Part shown: positions 1 to 11,046 of the stretch, in pieces | How the letters are laid out: each line of letters starts with the position of its first letter | Numbering within the stretch: position 1 is the first letter of the stretch | NCBI GenBank assembly: GCA_009760855.2 | Contig: WPIO01000001.1 | Location: 16,107,001 to 16,150,000 of the forward strand | Length of the DNA: 43,000 nucleotides | Direction: 5' to 3' | DNA from: Cristatella mucedo | Taxonomy: Eukaryota > Bryozoa > Phylactolaemata > Cristatellidae | Program-made: the position numbers and the translations under genes | The notes under the pieces: model-generated | Seen by the model: only the letters and a program-made list of their open reading frames with translations | What the model was told of the DNA's origin: nothing | Databases searched by the model: none

Positions 1-371
1 GAAAGAGAGAGGGTGAGCAATGGAGAGATGCATGCGTGGCTGTGAGGGAAAGGATAAAAGAGAGGATGAAAGAGAGAGGGATTGAGAGGTTGAGAAAGAT
101 GGAGAGAGTGAGCCGGAGATGACCTATAAATAGCGATAGATGGATAGATGAAGAGGGTTGAGGTAGATAGATCGGGAGAGAGTTGTGGAGAGAGTGATCG
201 GAGGGAAAGAAAGAGTTAAATAGATTGAAGGATATGTATGTAGACGGATAGATAATGGACACGTAGACAGACAGGCTGACTTGCTGTCAGGCAGGCAGGC
301 AGAGTGTGGAAGGAAGGGTGCGAAGGTGGAGGGGAGCACTAGATGGAAAGAAATTGAGAGAGGGAGAGAGA

Positions 372-453
<82 letters not shown>

Positions 454-480
454 CAGAGATAGGAGGGAGAGAGGGAGGCC
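1..480. repeat. purine-rich tract with (GA)n microsatellite
   Basis: The first 480 bases are strongly purine-biased on the + strand, with scattered gagag and gatag words. An uninterrupted GA dinucleotide run lies at about 376-452. The open frames here are repeats of Arg-Glu or Ser-Leu and are artefacts of the dinucleotide repeat. The stretch lies upstream of the first recognised exon of the NEURL4-like gene and is probably intronic. Confidence 0.95.
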
Positions 481-614
481 AAGCACACCGCCTAGTATGC
501 TTAGCTAACCATACATTATAATTTGCAGGGAGGCATTGTAAAATGTGAGGCTCTCATTTTTGTGAGCATTCAGCAAACATATTTATGCTAGCAAGTGATA
601 TTTGTTCTTTTAAG

Positions 615-730
615 AGTACGACGCAATGCCAAGACACAGAAGATATTCGAGAATTGGCACGTGGCATTCCACGGAGCAAGACCAGAATCTGTCAGGCGTG
701 TATTGGACAGTGCTGATCTGTTCAGCGTGG
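615..730 (+). CDS. internal exon, FHG-type domain of a NEURL4-like protein
   Basis: A 116-nt exon candidate. It follows a pyrimidine-rich acceptor (ttgttcttttaag, AG at 613-614) and ends at a donor GTATGC starting at 731. Only one frame is open throughout; it enters in phase 2 and leaves in phase 1. The peptide contains the block NWHVAFHGARPESVRRVLDS, a W-H-V-A-F-H-G core followed by a helix, as in ADP-ribosyl-like FHG domains. I recall this block near the C-terminus of neuralized-like protein 4, a regulator of Notch trafficking and centriolar function; that assignment is from memory. The exit phase matches the entry phase of the exon at 4580, and the split codon gives Gly. The beginning of the gene lies upstream of the window. 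The exon is intact. Confidence 0.65.
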
Positions 731-2279
731 GTATGCTATAATTAGATGTTGTGTATATCTAATAGAGTCAAATTTTTGTGCATGCGTTTGCTAGTTCTCT
801 TTTTATTGTGATGATCAGTTCAAGCAACATAACGTATTAAGTTGGTAAGAGATTACCATGTACTAACATTCTAATTATTAAAAAATGGGCTCGTTTACCA
901 ATGGACACAGACTGAAAGCGTCTGATTTTCTTTGATTGCATTATCGATGTTTCATAAGGGCCTAATGTATTGGTTGGTGAATTCTATTTCATTCGAAGAA
1001 GCAGTTTTTACTGACGTGCTTGTATCGAATTTTTTAGGTTGATCGAAAAGTTGATAATAGCTAGCCCGAATAGTTTAATATTTTTACTTTCATGTGTTTC
1101 GCTGGTCAAGTCTTTTCTTGGAATCCACCATAAGGACTATCGACAGCACTTTGTTCTCTAGCCATTACAGGCTGGTTGGGAGTAGCCAGTCTTGTGAGAA
1201 CATCATCTGTAAAGCAAGTTTAGCATCAGCGTAGAGCTTTTGGTGAAGCTTTACTACGACGTGGTTTAACATAATCTTCGATGAAGGTATTACCCTAAGA
1301 GCACCTAATTGAAAATCTAATCCAGTGAAATATCTATATCAACAGTCTAGAGCCTTTTTTTTAAAGCTACAGGAACGTCCGAGCATTTGAAGTTGGTAGA
1401 AAATCGTTGGTAGCATATGGCCGGCTGCAAGTAGGCTTGCATGTGTACGGCTTGAAGATGATTTATTGCCAAAGCAATCACGGCATAACAGATAGATTCT
1501 CAACAGTCTTCATTGGTAAATGTATGCAAATTATGATCTTATTTCCACGACCAGGACTTGTTTTGTTATCTATGCCATGGTCATCATACATTGCCATTTC
1601 TCAAGTCTTTCAAGATATTCCTTGAAGTGTCGAAGAACATTTAACTTCCTTGTTAAAAGCTTGCCTCCAAACAACCGTGCCACTACGTTTGATTTTCTCT
1701 GCTTCGTAGTCTCGTCACGCCTTCCCTTCATTTACTTTCATACGTGTCTCGATGTCTTCTGGTCGAATGGTCTGTCATCGAATACCGCACATCACTATAC
1801 ATTTTTCAGCTGTCGGTTATAAACCCCATCTTGTTTTGAATCATTAGTAGGTGCTTCCTGTCTGTTCTCATATACAAGCTAGTCAGCATGCAAGATATTT
1901 GAAGCACACCGTTCCTCGTTAGTGCATAGTATACCATTCATTCTGCCACCCGAGTCAGCTCGTGACTGGAGAATCTAACTACTGCCTGAATTGTAGACCT
2001 TTTTAATGTGATACATATTCTGAATCTAGTTTTGCATACCGAAGATATTGTTCTTATCATTGATAATTTTAACCACTTTTTGCATTAGTAATTGAGAAGC
2101 CTTGGCTATATTAGTAACCAGGGATTCTACGAATAGGTGGCCCTAAGTATTTTCTTGTGTGATTTTGCATGCCTGTCTAAGCATGACACCTGGCCCGTCA
2201 TTAACTCTTGGTTATCGCTTCTCTTGCAGCGAATCGTAAAGCAACTGGATAGAATTTAGTGTTATCTTGGGGTGCTATG

Positions 2280-2800
2280 AAAGGACTTACTATAAATCCA
2301 TAGGCAAGAGAATTGGGGGCCTAAGCTACCCTTCCGCCCCCACGGTGAAAGCCCACCACGAAATTGGAAGTCGGCTGGAGTGCTATACGATGCCCAGCAT
2401 GCCTTTGTAGCCCTACCAGGCTACCAGGGAAAGGCTTTACTGTCTTCAAGAGGAACTAAAGCCTGTCATGTGTTCGGCACTAGCTTCAGGCTTTATATAC
2501 CAAAGGGAATACCTAACACAGAGGGCTAGAGTGGCTTGCCGGCGGCGCACTGCAGGTCTTCAGGGCCTGTTTTCTGAGTGGATTTGAGGGAGCTGGACAG
2601 GCAGCATTGCATTAGTTGTTGCTTCGGGGTCGGTCGCGGATGGAGGCTACGAGGCTAACAGGTGCCATCATGGCCTGCCGGATGACAATCTGTGGTTCAG
2701 CCTCCCAGTAGGCGACTTGTGGGGGGGGGGAGCTAGAACTTTTCTAGATCCGGCCTGCTACGGAATAGCCAGAGCATTGCGTTTTAAAACCATCTCTGTA
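2280..2800. other. unclassified GC-richer block, possible transposon fragment
   Basis: This block differs in composition from the AT-rich flanks. It contains gcctaagctacccttccgcc near its start, a run of ten G at about 2720, and gttcagcctcccagtaggcg near 2700. No frame stays open for long and no second copy was found in the window. It could be a LINE or SINE fragment of a family not otherwise present, but nothing in it settles the question. Confidence 0.3.
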
Positions 2801-3170
2801 GGCAGCTAAATCGGCATGACCTACCGATTATAACTGTAGCAAATCACCTAAATATCTTAATACTCAGATCACGGTTTCCCTAGTCTACCACTTCTGACTA
2901 AATGAACAATATTAAGTTGCTCGAAGTGTTAACATTTTTACAGCAACACACTCTCGACGACGAGTTGTTAAAAATACTGTGAGCACTGAAAGTCAATCTC
3001 AATAAGGATGTTTACATCTGAAGCCTAGCTAAAATAGAGAAGTGTGTCTGTAAGACCTCAAGAAAAAGAAAGATCTAAGTGGACAATTTAACATCAATGC
3101 CGGTCAAGCCTCCAGAAAAACCTACCTCCAAAAAAAGAGAAAAAAGGCCCGGCCACGAAAGTCTTTACTA

Positions 3171-3346
3171 CTTGTCTGCTTAACTATACTTGTTCTCCCT
3201 TGTTTGTCGGATACGATATATTTTGGTGTACTTGTCTGCTTAACTATACTTGTTCTCCCTTGTTTGTCGGATACGATATATTTTGGTGTACTTGTCTGCT
3301 TAACTATACTTTTTCTCCCTTGTTTGTCGGATACGATATATTTTAT
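3171..3346 (+). repeat. 60-bp tandem repeat, about three copies
   Basis: The unit begins cttgtctgcttaactatact and is repeated with a period of exactly 60 bases. Copies one and two are identical over the whole period. The third differs by one base (tgttctc to ttttctc) and then breaks down into AT-rich sequence (tatatttatattatattta). The small open frame across it is a by-product of the period being a multiple of three. It sits inside the inferred intron. Confidence 0.95.
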
Positions 3347-4579
3347 ATTTATATTATATTTATATAAATACGATATATTATTTATTATACGATTTTGGTG
3401 TTTATCGATTGCAAATGCCGGCCTGCCCAGTTTTTAATGTACTAAGTAACTTTCCGGAATTTGAGTTTCATTTAGTCCTTATGGATTTGAGGAGCTACAT
3501 TGAGATGAACTCAGTTATTATATTTTATTACAATGATTGCATACTATTCCCCTTACATTCCACTGGACATGCTTACAAATAAGGTGCAATCCTAAGGAGA
3601 ATCTGCCTTTCAATCGGCCTCTCTCTGTCCCCACTCTTGCTCTCTCTCGTAATCATTAGAATCATTTTGGTCGTCATTATGCCTCAATCATAAATGTGTT
3701 TTTGTCATGTAATTACAGCCCCACTTGACTATTTTGGTATTGCGACCGTTCCTTCTAAATTTTTACTGCTCGGTTCAGTCGTTGCTGCTGTAGCGCATCG
3801 TCACGGTTTTAACTCTATAACTCTGCAGTTGCTCGGACAAGCTATTACTACCAGTACAGTCATCGCCTGAAATGTGCCAATGTGGCATGCTAGAATGTTG
3901 GCATTTGCAATGCTACACGTTGATATCGTGGTCTAGGGTGCACAGGACTACGATTGTTCCTTTTAGAGGAGGTCATTGTGGCAACGTCCTTTTGCAACTT
4001 CACTAATTTGACTATGCCCTGCAAAGCAAGGCATTTCAGTGTGGGTCCGCTCCCTGTGTTTTGAGCGCCTGCCTCTAACCAACCTCAAAATCCTTTAAAT
4101 ACCTTATTTTCAGTTCATGTGCTCATAAAGCTTTGAACTCACTAACAGCTGATGGTACGACCCCCGATTGACGGTATTCAAGAATAAGCTAAAAGTTCAA
4201 TGGGTCGGCACAGCATTTTCCATCTTTATGAATTGGACTTTGTGTGCTTAAGTTGTTCACGGTATCACTAATAAGTTAAAATGCTTCTTTACAAGCGTAC
4301 ACGAAGTGCCTAGAAAGATATTTAGTTCTCTTAGGGTGCTATGCAAATCTTTAATTGTTATCAGTATAAATGTTATAATTATTGTGAATGTGGACCTATG
4401 AAGTCGATACACTGAGGTTAACAGTGCCTTTTTGTGGTTGCTTGACCCGAATCAGTGCTACTGGCTTGCCAGTGGCATTCTGGCAGCACACATTTAGCAC
4501 AGCCCAACAAAGTGTAGCATTGTTGCTTCGTGTTGTGATGAGCTTTAGTACTCGCTAACCATTACTGATAATTTTGCAG

Positions 4580-4733
4580 GAAACTCTGCAGACGAAGGTG
4601 GCCTGCTGATGCCATTGGCCGAAGATTGTGAGGCTGAGGAAGAGAAGAATTTGGAAGATGCACAAGACCACCGACGGCAGATATGTGTAGCGACTGCAAT
4701 TCAGCCGGCTGTGATCGACCAGCAGAATTCCGA
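4580..4733 (+). CDS. internal exon, acidic linker of the NEURL4-like protein
   Basis: A 154-nt exon candidate between acceptor attttgcag (AG at 4578-4579) and a consensus donor GTGAGT at 4734-4739. Two frames are closed by stops; the third is open across the exon, entering in phase 1 and leaving in phase 2. The entry phase fits the exon ending at 730, and the joined split codon is Gly. The peptide is acidic: it has the block EDCEAEEEKNLEDAQDHRR and then ICVATAIQPAVIDQQNS. I do not recognise a fold in it; it probably lies between the FHG-containing block and the C-terminal block. No frameshift or stop is seen. Confidence 0.6.
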
Positions 4734-7148
4734 GTGAGTTTTCGTTGCTTGCCATGCTCACCTTGAAAGTTGCTGCTTTAGCTCAAACAGATGTGGCTTA
4801 TTATGACCGCCAGATAACTCGGCTACATCGTCTAACTATAGTATGAGCACCTGCAGCATTGGTTATTATTCGTGCTCCCACGCTAGCCTGCCTTCTGTGC
4901 CAATAGTTTGACAAAGAAGAGCCACAGCTTCTTGGGGGGCTGAAGGAGAGATTTTATGTGAATTATATATTAGAATTTATGTGAATTATATAATTATGTA
5001 TATGTGAATTATATATTATATATTTTATGTGAATTATATTATAGCGAGAGATTTTATGTGAATGTATCAACCGTGTGGCACCGACGTTCGAGATCGCTTC
5101 AGAGCTTGTTGTGCATACCGTGAAGTTTTGTAGCTGTGGTATAGCTCCGGTTCACAAGTCAAAAAGGTTTTATATAGTGCTTGTAGGGGTGTATCTCAAA
5201 GGAAGGTTCGAAATCGGGCTCTCTTATTCTTGTCAGTTGATGAGCTCATGCACTTAATTAGTGCCCTCTTATAGCCATCAGGGTATCAATCCACAACTTT
5301 TGAATGGAGTCTTGCACATTAAACTAGTCAAGCAAGTGAGCTTACATGTACTTGTCTGTTGACTTTATTTAGGGACATGTGGCAGGAGAATGAAACAAAT
5401 ATATATACCTATCCTGTGTTTGTATCTGTGTCATGTCCTAGGATCAGTGCTTGTGATTGACCGGAGGCACATTGTTTTTCCTAAACCATTCCCAGATTAC
5501 ATGGTAAATATGCCGTTGCATGTCTTGCTAGTTTTTAAATATTGTATGGGGCATTATTTTCAAATGTCAAAGAGGCATCCATCAAGACCTTCCATATTAA
5601 TGACCAATTATTTGGATACAACTAATAATTTTTCAGCACTGACAAAAGGACGATTCCGTTGTGGTCTGCTGCATAGTTGTACTGTTATTTGGGATTTATT
5701 TGGTGTTATGATTAATTAACATTTGCAGAGCTATTCTATTTTTTCTTTGATAAGTTGTACAGTGTCAACTTAAATGCACCAGTCAATGCACACCACTGAT
5801 GTAATAATAATTAAAGAGGTGTGTCTTTGCAATTTGTGTTTGGTTCAGATCGTTACCGTCGAATTAATTGGATTTGAAAATGAATTTTCGAGTTGCTTAA
5901 ATGTCACTGAAGTCGGACACTAAGCGTCTAGTTTCGTTTCCAACCTTGGTTAAGCTTCCCTACTATTTCAGTATCTGATATCTGGGCATTAGGACATGTG
6001 GTTTCAACTCGGTAAGAGCTGCCATGTTTAAAGTCTTGTTCACTTGATCGAGCACTATCGAGCTTGTTAATTGAGGTGTACGTCGACCCTGGCCGTACTG
6101 GGCGGAACTGAGGCTTAATACAAACTGCCCCTTCTTCTCTGCCAAAGTTTGAAGGGCCTACTAATCAGGAACTACCTGTAAAAAGTGCATGGTGTCACCA
6201 TAGTACGATGGGCCCTATCGGGTCATTATTGCTTGACACAAGTGCGATAGTATACCTATCACTATTTATTTTGAAGATTACAAGTTTAATGCCCAATAGT
6301 GACTCAACACACTAGCCTTACCTTTAGGGGCGTTTAGTGCTATAAATCCCACAAATGGTCCAGCTGAATATTTCTTTAGACGTACGGTATATTTCTTTGT
6401 GTGGTTCACTGGGAGTTGAAGGACAGGTTACAATAGCTGTAAAATTAAAGGTACTTAGAAACAAACAAGTGCACTACGTATCACGATTCACGGCTGAATC
6501 TGATGTCAGGCGTTAGCAGCTTGCTGCAGCCCGGGGGTTTCGAGCTATGCCTTAGATGATCAAATTTGACATGTGAAATGGCATAAAGCTGATAAACATA
6601 TCGATGTCTTTGCAGTTGTTGAAATGTATCAAAAAAGAAACAATTTCCTAAATTCTTTTGATACTCTGATGGAGATCAACAAGGTCGGGAACGAGTCTGG
6701 TGTATAATGGGCTCAGGCTGAGCATTTAAACACTAGTTTAGCAACTTTTCGAAGACGAAAGAGTAAAAGTTGGAAAACTTGGTCATTCAAAGTTTGCTCA
6801 TACGAGCCCACTTATAATAAGGTAGCATGAAATCGCTTCAGCATCATCATTGTTATTTGAACGTGTATATTATGCCCCTTTCTACTTTGAGCTACCTGAG
6901 GATCTGTCCATAGCAAAGTAAAATCTTTTCCCGTGCATTACTGCTGTGCCATAATCCTACGTTACCCTTAGAATGTTGCTGCAGTGTCAGCAGATCTGTT
7001 ATCTGTCGTTAGTGTCGTGATTGAGAACGGCAGATATGTAAAAGAAGTCGGTATAGTCGACTAAGTATTGGTGTACCTGTATGTTCCAGAAAAAGTGAGC
7101 TATGTCCCTTTTTCTAGAGCAATTGTCTTTTGCATTTGCTAAGTGCAG
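4734..7148 (+). other. intron region of the NEURL4-like gene, possibly with a missed exon
   Basis: The stretch between the exon ending at 4733 and the terminal exon. At least one further exon is expected, because the donor at 4734 leaves in phase 2 and the best acceptor of the terminal exon (AG at 7147-7148) enters in phase 1. A weak candidate lies at 5373-5421, after acceptor gactttatttag; it is phase-compatible on its left side and opens with EDMWQENETNIYTYPVF, but it has only a poor donor (gtatct). The rest shows AT-rich repeats at 4948-5062 and nothing else I can name. Confidence 0.4.
4948..5062 (+). repeat. imperfect AT-rich tandem repeat (atgtgaattatat)
   Basis: The word tatgtgaattatat, often preceded by gagatttta, occurs about four times with irregular spacing, then gagattttatgtgaatg closes the array. 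The array is intronic and of low complexity. It probably arose by slippage, and the tatata cores can fold back on themselves. Confidence 0.8.
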
Positions 7149-7414
7149 CATGGCAGCTCGTGAGAAGTGTATTGTGTGGTAACCAGAAGACAAAAATCTA
7201 TGATTTCAGATTCAAGGACGATGCAACTGGCAGGATTTACAGAGCGCGGCTGGGTTTTCAGCTGTGCATCAGGCCAGGCTCTTACTCTTTGGCGTCGTTA
7301 CGCCCACCCCAGGGCACTATAGGTGAGCCGTCGGAGTCCAAGTGCGATGGGCGATGGGTGACGAAGGAGGCAGGAGCCATGGTGATACTCGGTCTGCTCA
7401 TCAAGATAGAATGA
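7149..7414 (+). CDS. terminal exon of the NEURL4-like protein
   Basis: An open frame ending in TGA at 7412-7414, with a plausible acceptor aagtgcag at 7147-7148. An alternative acceptor, tatgatttcag, lies about 60 bases further in. The peptide has IYDFRFKDDATGRIYRARLG, then FQLCIRPGSYS, GTIGEP, and ends RWVTKEAGAMVILGLLIKIE before the stop. The pattern G-x-x-Y-x-A-R-x-x-F-Q-x-C-I-x-P-G-S-Y, a later W-V-T-K-E and a short hydrophobic tail is what I remember from the extreme C-terminus of neuralized-like protein 4 and related FHG-domain proteins. It therefore pairs with the FHG block at 615-730 on the same strand. A polyadenylation signal AATAAA lies at 7814. The frame is intact. Confidence 0.65.
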
Positions 7415-7813
7415 GTAGCTTGCACTTTGGATCCATCTGATGCAACAAATAGCCTAGTCGCAAAGCTAAGCGCTATCATCCGTGCTGCCGGGTTGGGGAC
7501 CCAGCTGCATCCTTATGTATTGTGTAGGCCTACGGACTTGGGGACCACCTCTTCCTCCTGCCACACAGCTCGCGGCTGCCAGGCAACATGTTTGATACAC
7601 TTGCAGCCGAGCCTCACCGGCTAATTGGCAAGTACAGAGCTAGTACTTTTTGACGGAGCTCATTCCTAATGTCTTTGCTGGATGTTGCATGCTGCACAAA
7701 GCAACAGATTATGTACATAGTACATGTTTATGAAATCACTAGTGGCATCGAAATGTCAGGTCGAATAGCAGCTGTGCTTGCTTGGAACAGCCCCTCATGA
7801 TCTCTGATCGCGG

Positions 7814-7819
7814 AATAAA
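7814..7819 (+). promoter_or_regulatory. candidate polyadenylation signal AATAAA
   Basis: This is the first canonical AATAAA I find after the stop at 7412-7414, giving a 3' UTR of about 400 nt. A cleavage site was not identified, so this remains a candidate. Confidence 0.4.
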
Positions 7820-8172
7820 ATTTCGCACCTCCAAACTAGAGCGCTGAAGTTCACTTGGATCGCTATGAGAATGTTTTTGGTGGTATGATTGAACCTCGGC
7901 ATAGTTCTGGAGGCTTGGCCTGTACAGAGGCTTTCGCAGGAAGTTGTCAATTTGACTGCTTAGCAGAAAGATATTAATGTTATCCAGCAACGTAGCTTTG
8001 AGCTTGACTACGATTTTATTAACGGGCTTTCAACCTCGAATCAGAAAGAAAGCGTGCATGCAAATCAGACTGGCAAAAAAGGTATTTAAAATATAGCTTA
8101 CAATGCATTGCTCTTCTGTCGCTCAAGGTAAATGTAGAGAAAATCATGGACAGTTTGTCCAATGGTCGTATA

Positions 8173-9478
8173 CAGTTGACCCTCGTTTATCACGGTTAAT
8201 CCGTTCGAGACTCTACGTCGATAGGTGAATTTTCACGAAGTAGGATTCTTAATTTATAAATCGAATACTTTCGTAGTTGGAGAGCATAGAAAATCTGATG
8301 ACAACCTAAATACGTTTTTAACATTATTAGAGCCTCTAGACGTGAAATAACACCCTGCAGTCACCTTTGCACTCGCATCACCCAATATATAGTATTGGAC
8401 ACAATAAGAGAACCTGACATATTAGAGATTGCAAATATCATATCAAGATTGTACGTTTAATTACACACACTACACACAAACACAAACCTAAGAAAATAGT
8501 GTAACTTGTTCGATGATGAAGCGATGGAAGAACAAGAGATGTACAGCACAGCAAAGGAGAGCAAAGTTAGTGCTCCTCTGAAGGCCCGACTTCAGTAGGA
8601 GAGTCTTCCGGTGGTGCAGTAGCTTCAGCAGGTGCGTCGTCGTTTTCTTCTGCTGAAGGAGTGCTAGGCGTGGGCAGTGGGTGTCTGGGTGCGCGGCTGA
8701 AGAAGAATATCGTGACAGGCAGTTGCTGGCGCTGTCTTTTCATATGAGTGATGAGGCTTTTGTTGGGTTCCATCGCTATATCGAGTGTATTCCGGAGCCG
8801 AAATGCACGCATCATTTGTGAGTCCCATTCGCAAATCATGTCCTGTACTTCCTTAATAGTTCTCGCGACTTGCGAGAGACGCTCAAGTGCAAGGCCGAAA
8901 CTTCCTCATGCTGACCCGCAGGAGCATCTGGCTGCTCTTCCTCCTCCTTCTCACTCGCAGATTTAGCCATCTCCACCAGATCCTCGTCGGTTAAGAAGGC
9001 CGAATGCGTCTCCAGCAGCTCATCCACATCATCGAGGGTCATATCCGCGAAACCTTCCAGCATCCAAGCTAGCCTATTTGCCTTATACAATGCTGAGTTG
9101 CTTATATCCTCTGGGGCGAATCCTCAGTAGTCGGGGGACAATTTCAAGCCACAAGTTCTTCCAGCTGGCCTTCACGGTCTCCGTCTTTATGTTATTCAAT
9201 GTGCCCTGGATGTTCATCAGACTGGTCGCGATGGTATACTGCCGCCAGTACTCCTTCAGCAAGAAGTTCTTCTTAAGGTCCATGCCTTCGACGAGGTGTT
9301 GCATGGTGTTTCGCGTGTAGAGTGCCCTCGAACGCGCGAATAAAGCCTTGATCCATTGGCTGGATCAGCGAAGTGATGTTGTAAGGAAGGAACTTTTTAA
9401 TGAATATACAGTATTGGAGAAAAACTGTGACTGAGTGAAGCCGTGAAAGTCGAATCGCAAAGTGGCGAGGGACGGCTG
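8173..9478 (-). mobile_element. Tigger/pogo-type DNA transposon, internally deleted
   Basis: The left end reads cagttgaccctcgtttatca and the right end, read inwards on the - strand, cagccgtccctcgccacttt. They are imperfect terminal inverted repeats typical of Tigger-like elements. Both ends are flanked by TA (8171-8172 and 9479-9480), the target duplication of the Tc1/mariner/pogo superfamily. Inside, on the - strand, is the C-terminal part of a transposase (8567-9398). The 5' terminal region joins this directly near 9398, so most of the transposase, including its N-terminal DNA-binding domain, is missing. The element lies between the NEURL4-like gene and a SINE, and is non-autonomous as it stands. 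Confidence 0.8.
8567..9398 (-). pseudogene. Tigger/pogo transposase, C-terminal remnant
   Basis: Read on the - strand, the remnant starts with FLPYNITSLIQPMDQG (about 9346-9398), the signature before the last part of the DDE domain of Tigger/jerky-type transposases. It continues through KEYWRQYTIATSLMNIQGTL and MLEGFADMTLDDVDELLETH, an acidic Glu-rich stretch, a coiled-coil-like segment (ERLSQVARTIKEVQDMICEW), and a Pro/Ser-rich tail (APRHPLPTPSTPSAEENDD), then a stop. These parts lie in three frames, with shifts near 9305, 9085 and 8860. The remaining peptide is otherwise well kept. It would bind and cut transposon ends if complete; here the N-terminal half is deleted, so it should be inactive. 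Confidence 0.75.
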
Positions 9479-9479
9479 T

Positions 9480-9955
9480 ACTTGTTTAGGGTACCTTTCA
9501 AAAGACCAATATTGTGGAAATAAGATCCGAGCTTAATGTTTTAGACGATTTGTTACAGAGGAAAGCATTAAAAAATAAAATGATTATGAAGACCAAGTCT
9601 AACCCTGAAGTAAACCAAAAGCAACATGTCTTTGGATAAAAAATTGAAATTGCTGTTCACTGCATCATATACAACTTGTGTCCCCACTTGCTGAAGCTTG
9701 ATACGGTGAGGTACATATTAGCAGTTCGTTGAGGTGCATGCTTGCGACTGATTATTAATCTTTCATTTTACAATGTAGCTTCGTGTCTTGTAAAAAATCC
9801 ACAACTCGGGCAATAATACACGGATCAACCTGAAATTCGAAATGTGAGTTCAGCTCTGCTTGCAATTCATTGCAGGAGTTTAGTTCTGGCTTAGGGTGAA
9901 GAAGTATTGCTAGACGAGTCATCAAAGGTCCTGGAGCTACATTTTCTGCAATCAT
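9480..9955. other. no recognisable feature
   Basis: AT-rich spacer between the Tigger element and the SINE at 9956. Short open frames exist on the - strand, but I see no motif, splice pattern or repeat in it. Confidence 0.5.
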
Positions 9956-10137
9956 AAAAATAAATAAATAAATCTAGCTGATTAAACAGCCTCTTTTTTA
10001 TAGCGACAGAAGAGCCTTTACGGCTATCAACACCGCTTGCAGCGGTGATAAAGGATCGCCCACCGCAGGAATCGAACCAACGACCTCAGGACTGAGGTCT
10101 TTAAAAGCAACCGTCTTACCTAGTGTGCTACCAAGGT
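9956..10137 (-). mobile_element. tRNA-derived SINE, family A, copy 1
   Basis: On the - strand the element starts with a tRNA-like head: box A-like tggtagcacactaggtaag, and box B ggttcgattcc within gtcgttggttcgattcctgc. It continues with a body containing gcaagcggtgttgatagccg and taaaggctcttctgtcgcta, then agaggctgtttaatcagct, and ends in an (attt)n tail at 9956-9973. The same body recurs at 15205, 18132, 35575 and 39358. Transcription would be by RNA polymerase III from the internal boxes. The partner LINE of family A is not evident. Confidence 0.8.
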
Positions 10138-10139
10138 TC

Positions 10140-11040
10140 ACCATGCATGAGTATATATAGCAATACTCACCTAACCGAAGTAAAAAAACAGTCTGCGGCG
10201 ATTTTCTTTCGCTTTTTACTGCAATTTGTAGTTTTTGTATCGTTGCATACATTTTCTGCTTCTCAAGCATGCTAATAGTGTTAAGAACCAAACTTTCGGC
10301 AATATAGTACATTTACAATATTTTGATGGTAGATCAATTTTTTGGAACAAAATTACAAGATGCTTCCAAAAAGGCGCGGCACGACGCATGACATAGACGT
10401 TCTCTGTGAACTCTCCATAAGCATAATTGTTCTTTTATACATTTCTAGGAGCTAGAAATAAGTTACAGAAGCTCCTGCAAAAGTTGAGCAATGTAAAGTT
10501 CAATATTTCGATGGCGCGTAATAAAAAGTCAATCATCTGGCCTAATCCTATTTATTACTCTAAGAGTAATTTAATGTATCTTCGCCTGTAACCCAATAGG
10601 ACTGAGTGGGTATCGCGCTGGAGTTTTCTATGGCACACTCAAACGCAAGCGACTATCTGCGAAGAAAAAATATCGTAAACTGAAATCTCTCTTTTCCCAG
10701 CAAATGAAAAAAAAGTACCTGGAAAAAGATTTCGTTCTAGAGTGCTATACAAATGACGTTATTATTATCGTTATTATCTTGCATCAAGGTGCCTATATAT
10801 GATATTATTTTGCGTATTTGTAAGCTTGAGAATGGGCTCGAAGCTCGGACAGTTTTTTGTAAGAGCGACCTGGCAGCTGACCAAACTAATTATCATACAA
10901 TTATAAAAAACCGTCGCAATATTCTACAATTGACAGGAATCGGTGAATATTATATAATTTTACGAAGTACCCCGAATGGAACCTGTCCGATCGCGTGAGC
11001 GGTAATTTTAAGCCCACGTGAAATAAAGAGTCGAACGAAG
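10140..11040. other. no recognisable feature
   Basis: AT-rich sequence with only short frames. The longest on the + strand (10753-10998, 81 codons) has no motif I know and no splice context. No repeat with a partner in the window was seen. Confidence 0.5.
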
Positions 11041-11046
11041 TGTCAT

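Larger units (their letters stand above)
731..4579 (+). other. intron of the NEURL4-like gene
   Basis: This is the inferred intron between the exons ending at 730 and starting at 4580; donor GTATGC and acceptor attttgcag are both present and phases agree. I see no coding exon inside it. It contains a GC-richer unclassified block at 2280-2800, a 60-bp tandem repeat at 3171-3346, and a C/T-rich patch around 3620-3650. Its size of about 3.8 kb fits a repeat-rich invertebrate genome. An unrecognised small exon cannot be excluded. Confidence 0.5.

Noticed and set aside
124-521. Open frames rich in Ser-Leu or Arg-Glu across the (GA)n run
   Set aside because: They are translations of a dinucleotide repeat and have no coding evidence.
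3204-3437. 77-codon + strand frame with repeated hydrophobic segments
   Set aside because: The 60-bp tandem repeat has a period divisible by three, so it keeps a frame open by itself.
5373-5421. Possible 49-nt exon of the NEURL4-like gene
   Set aside because: The acceptor and entry phase fit, but the donor (gtatct) is weak and its exit phase 0 does not match the preferred acceptor of the terminal exon.
5390-5719. 109-codon + strand frame
   Set aside because: No domain, no splice support, AT-rich composition; it lies in an intron.
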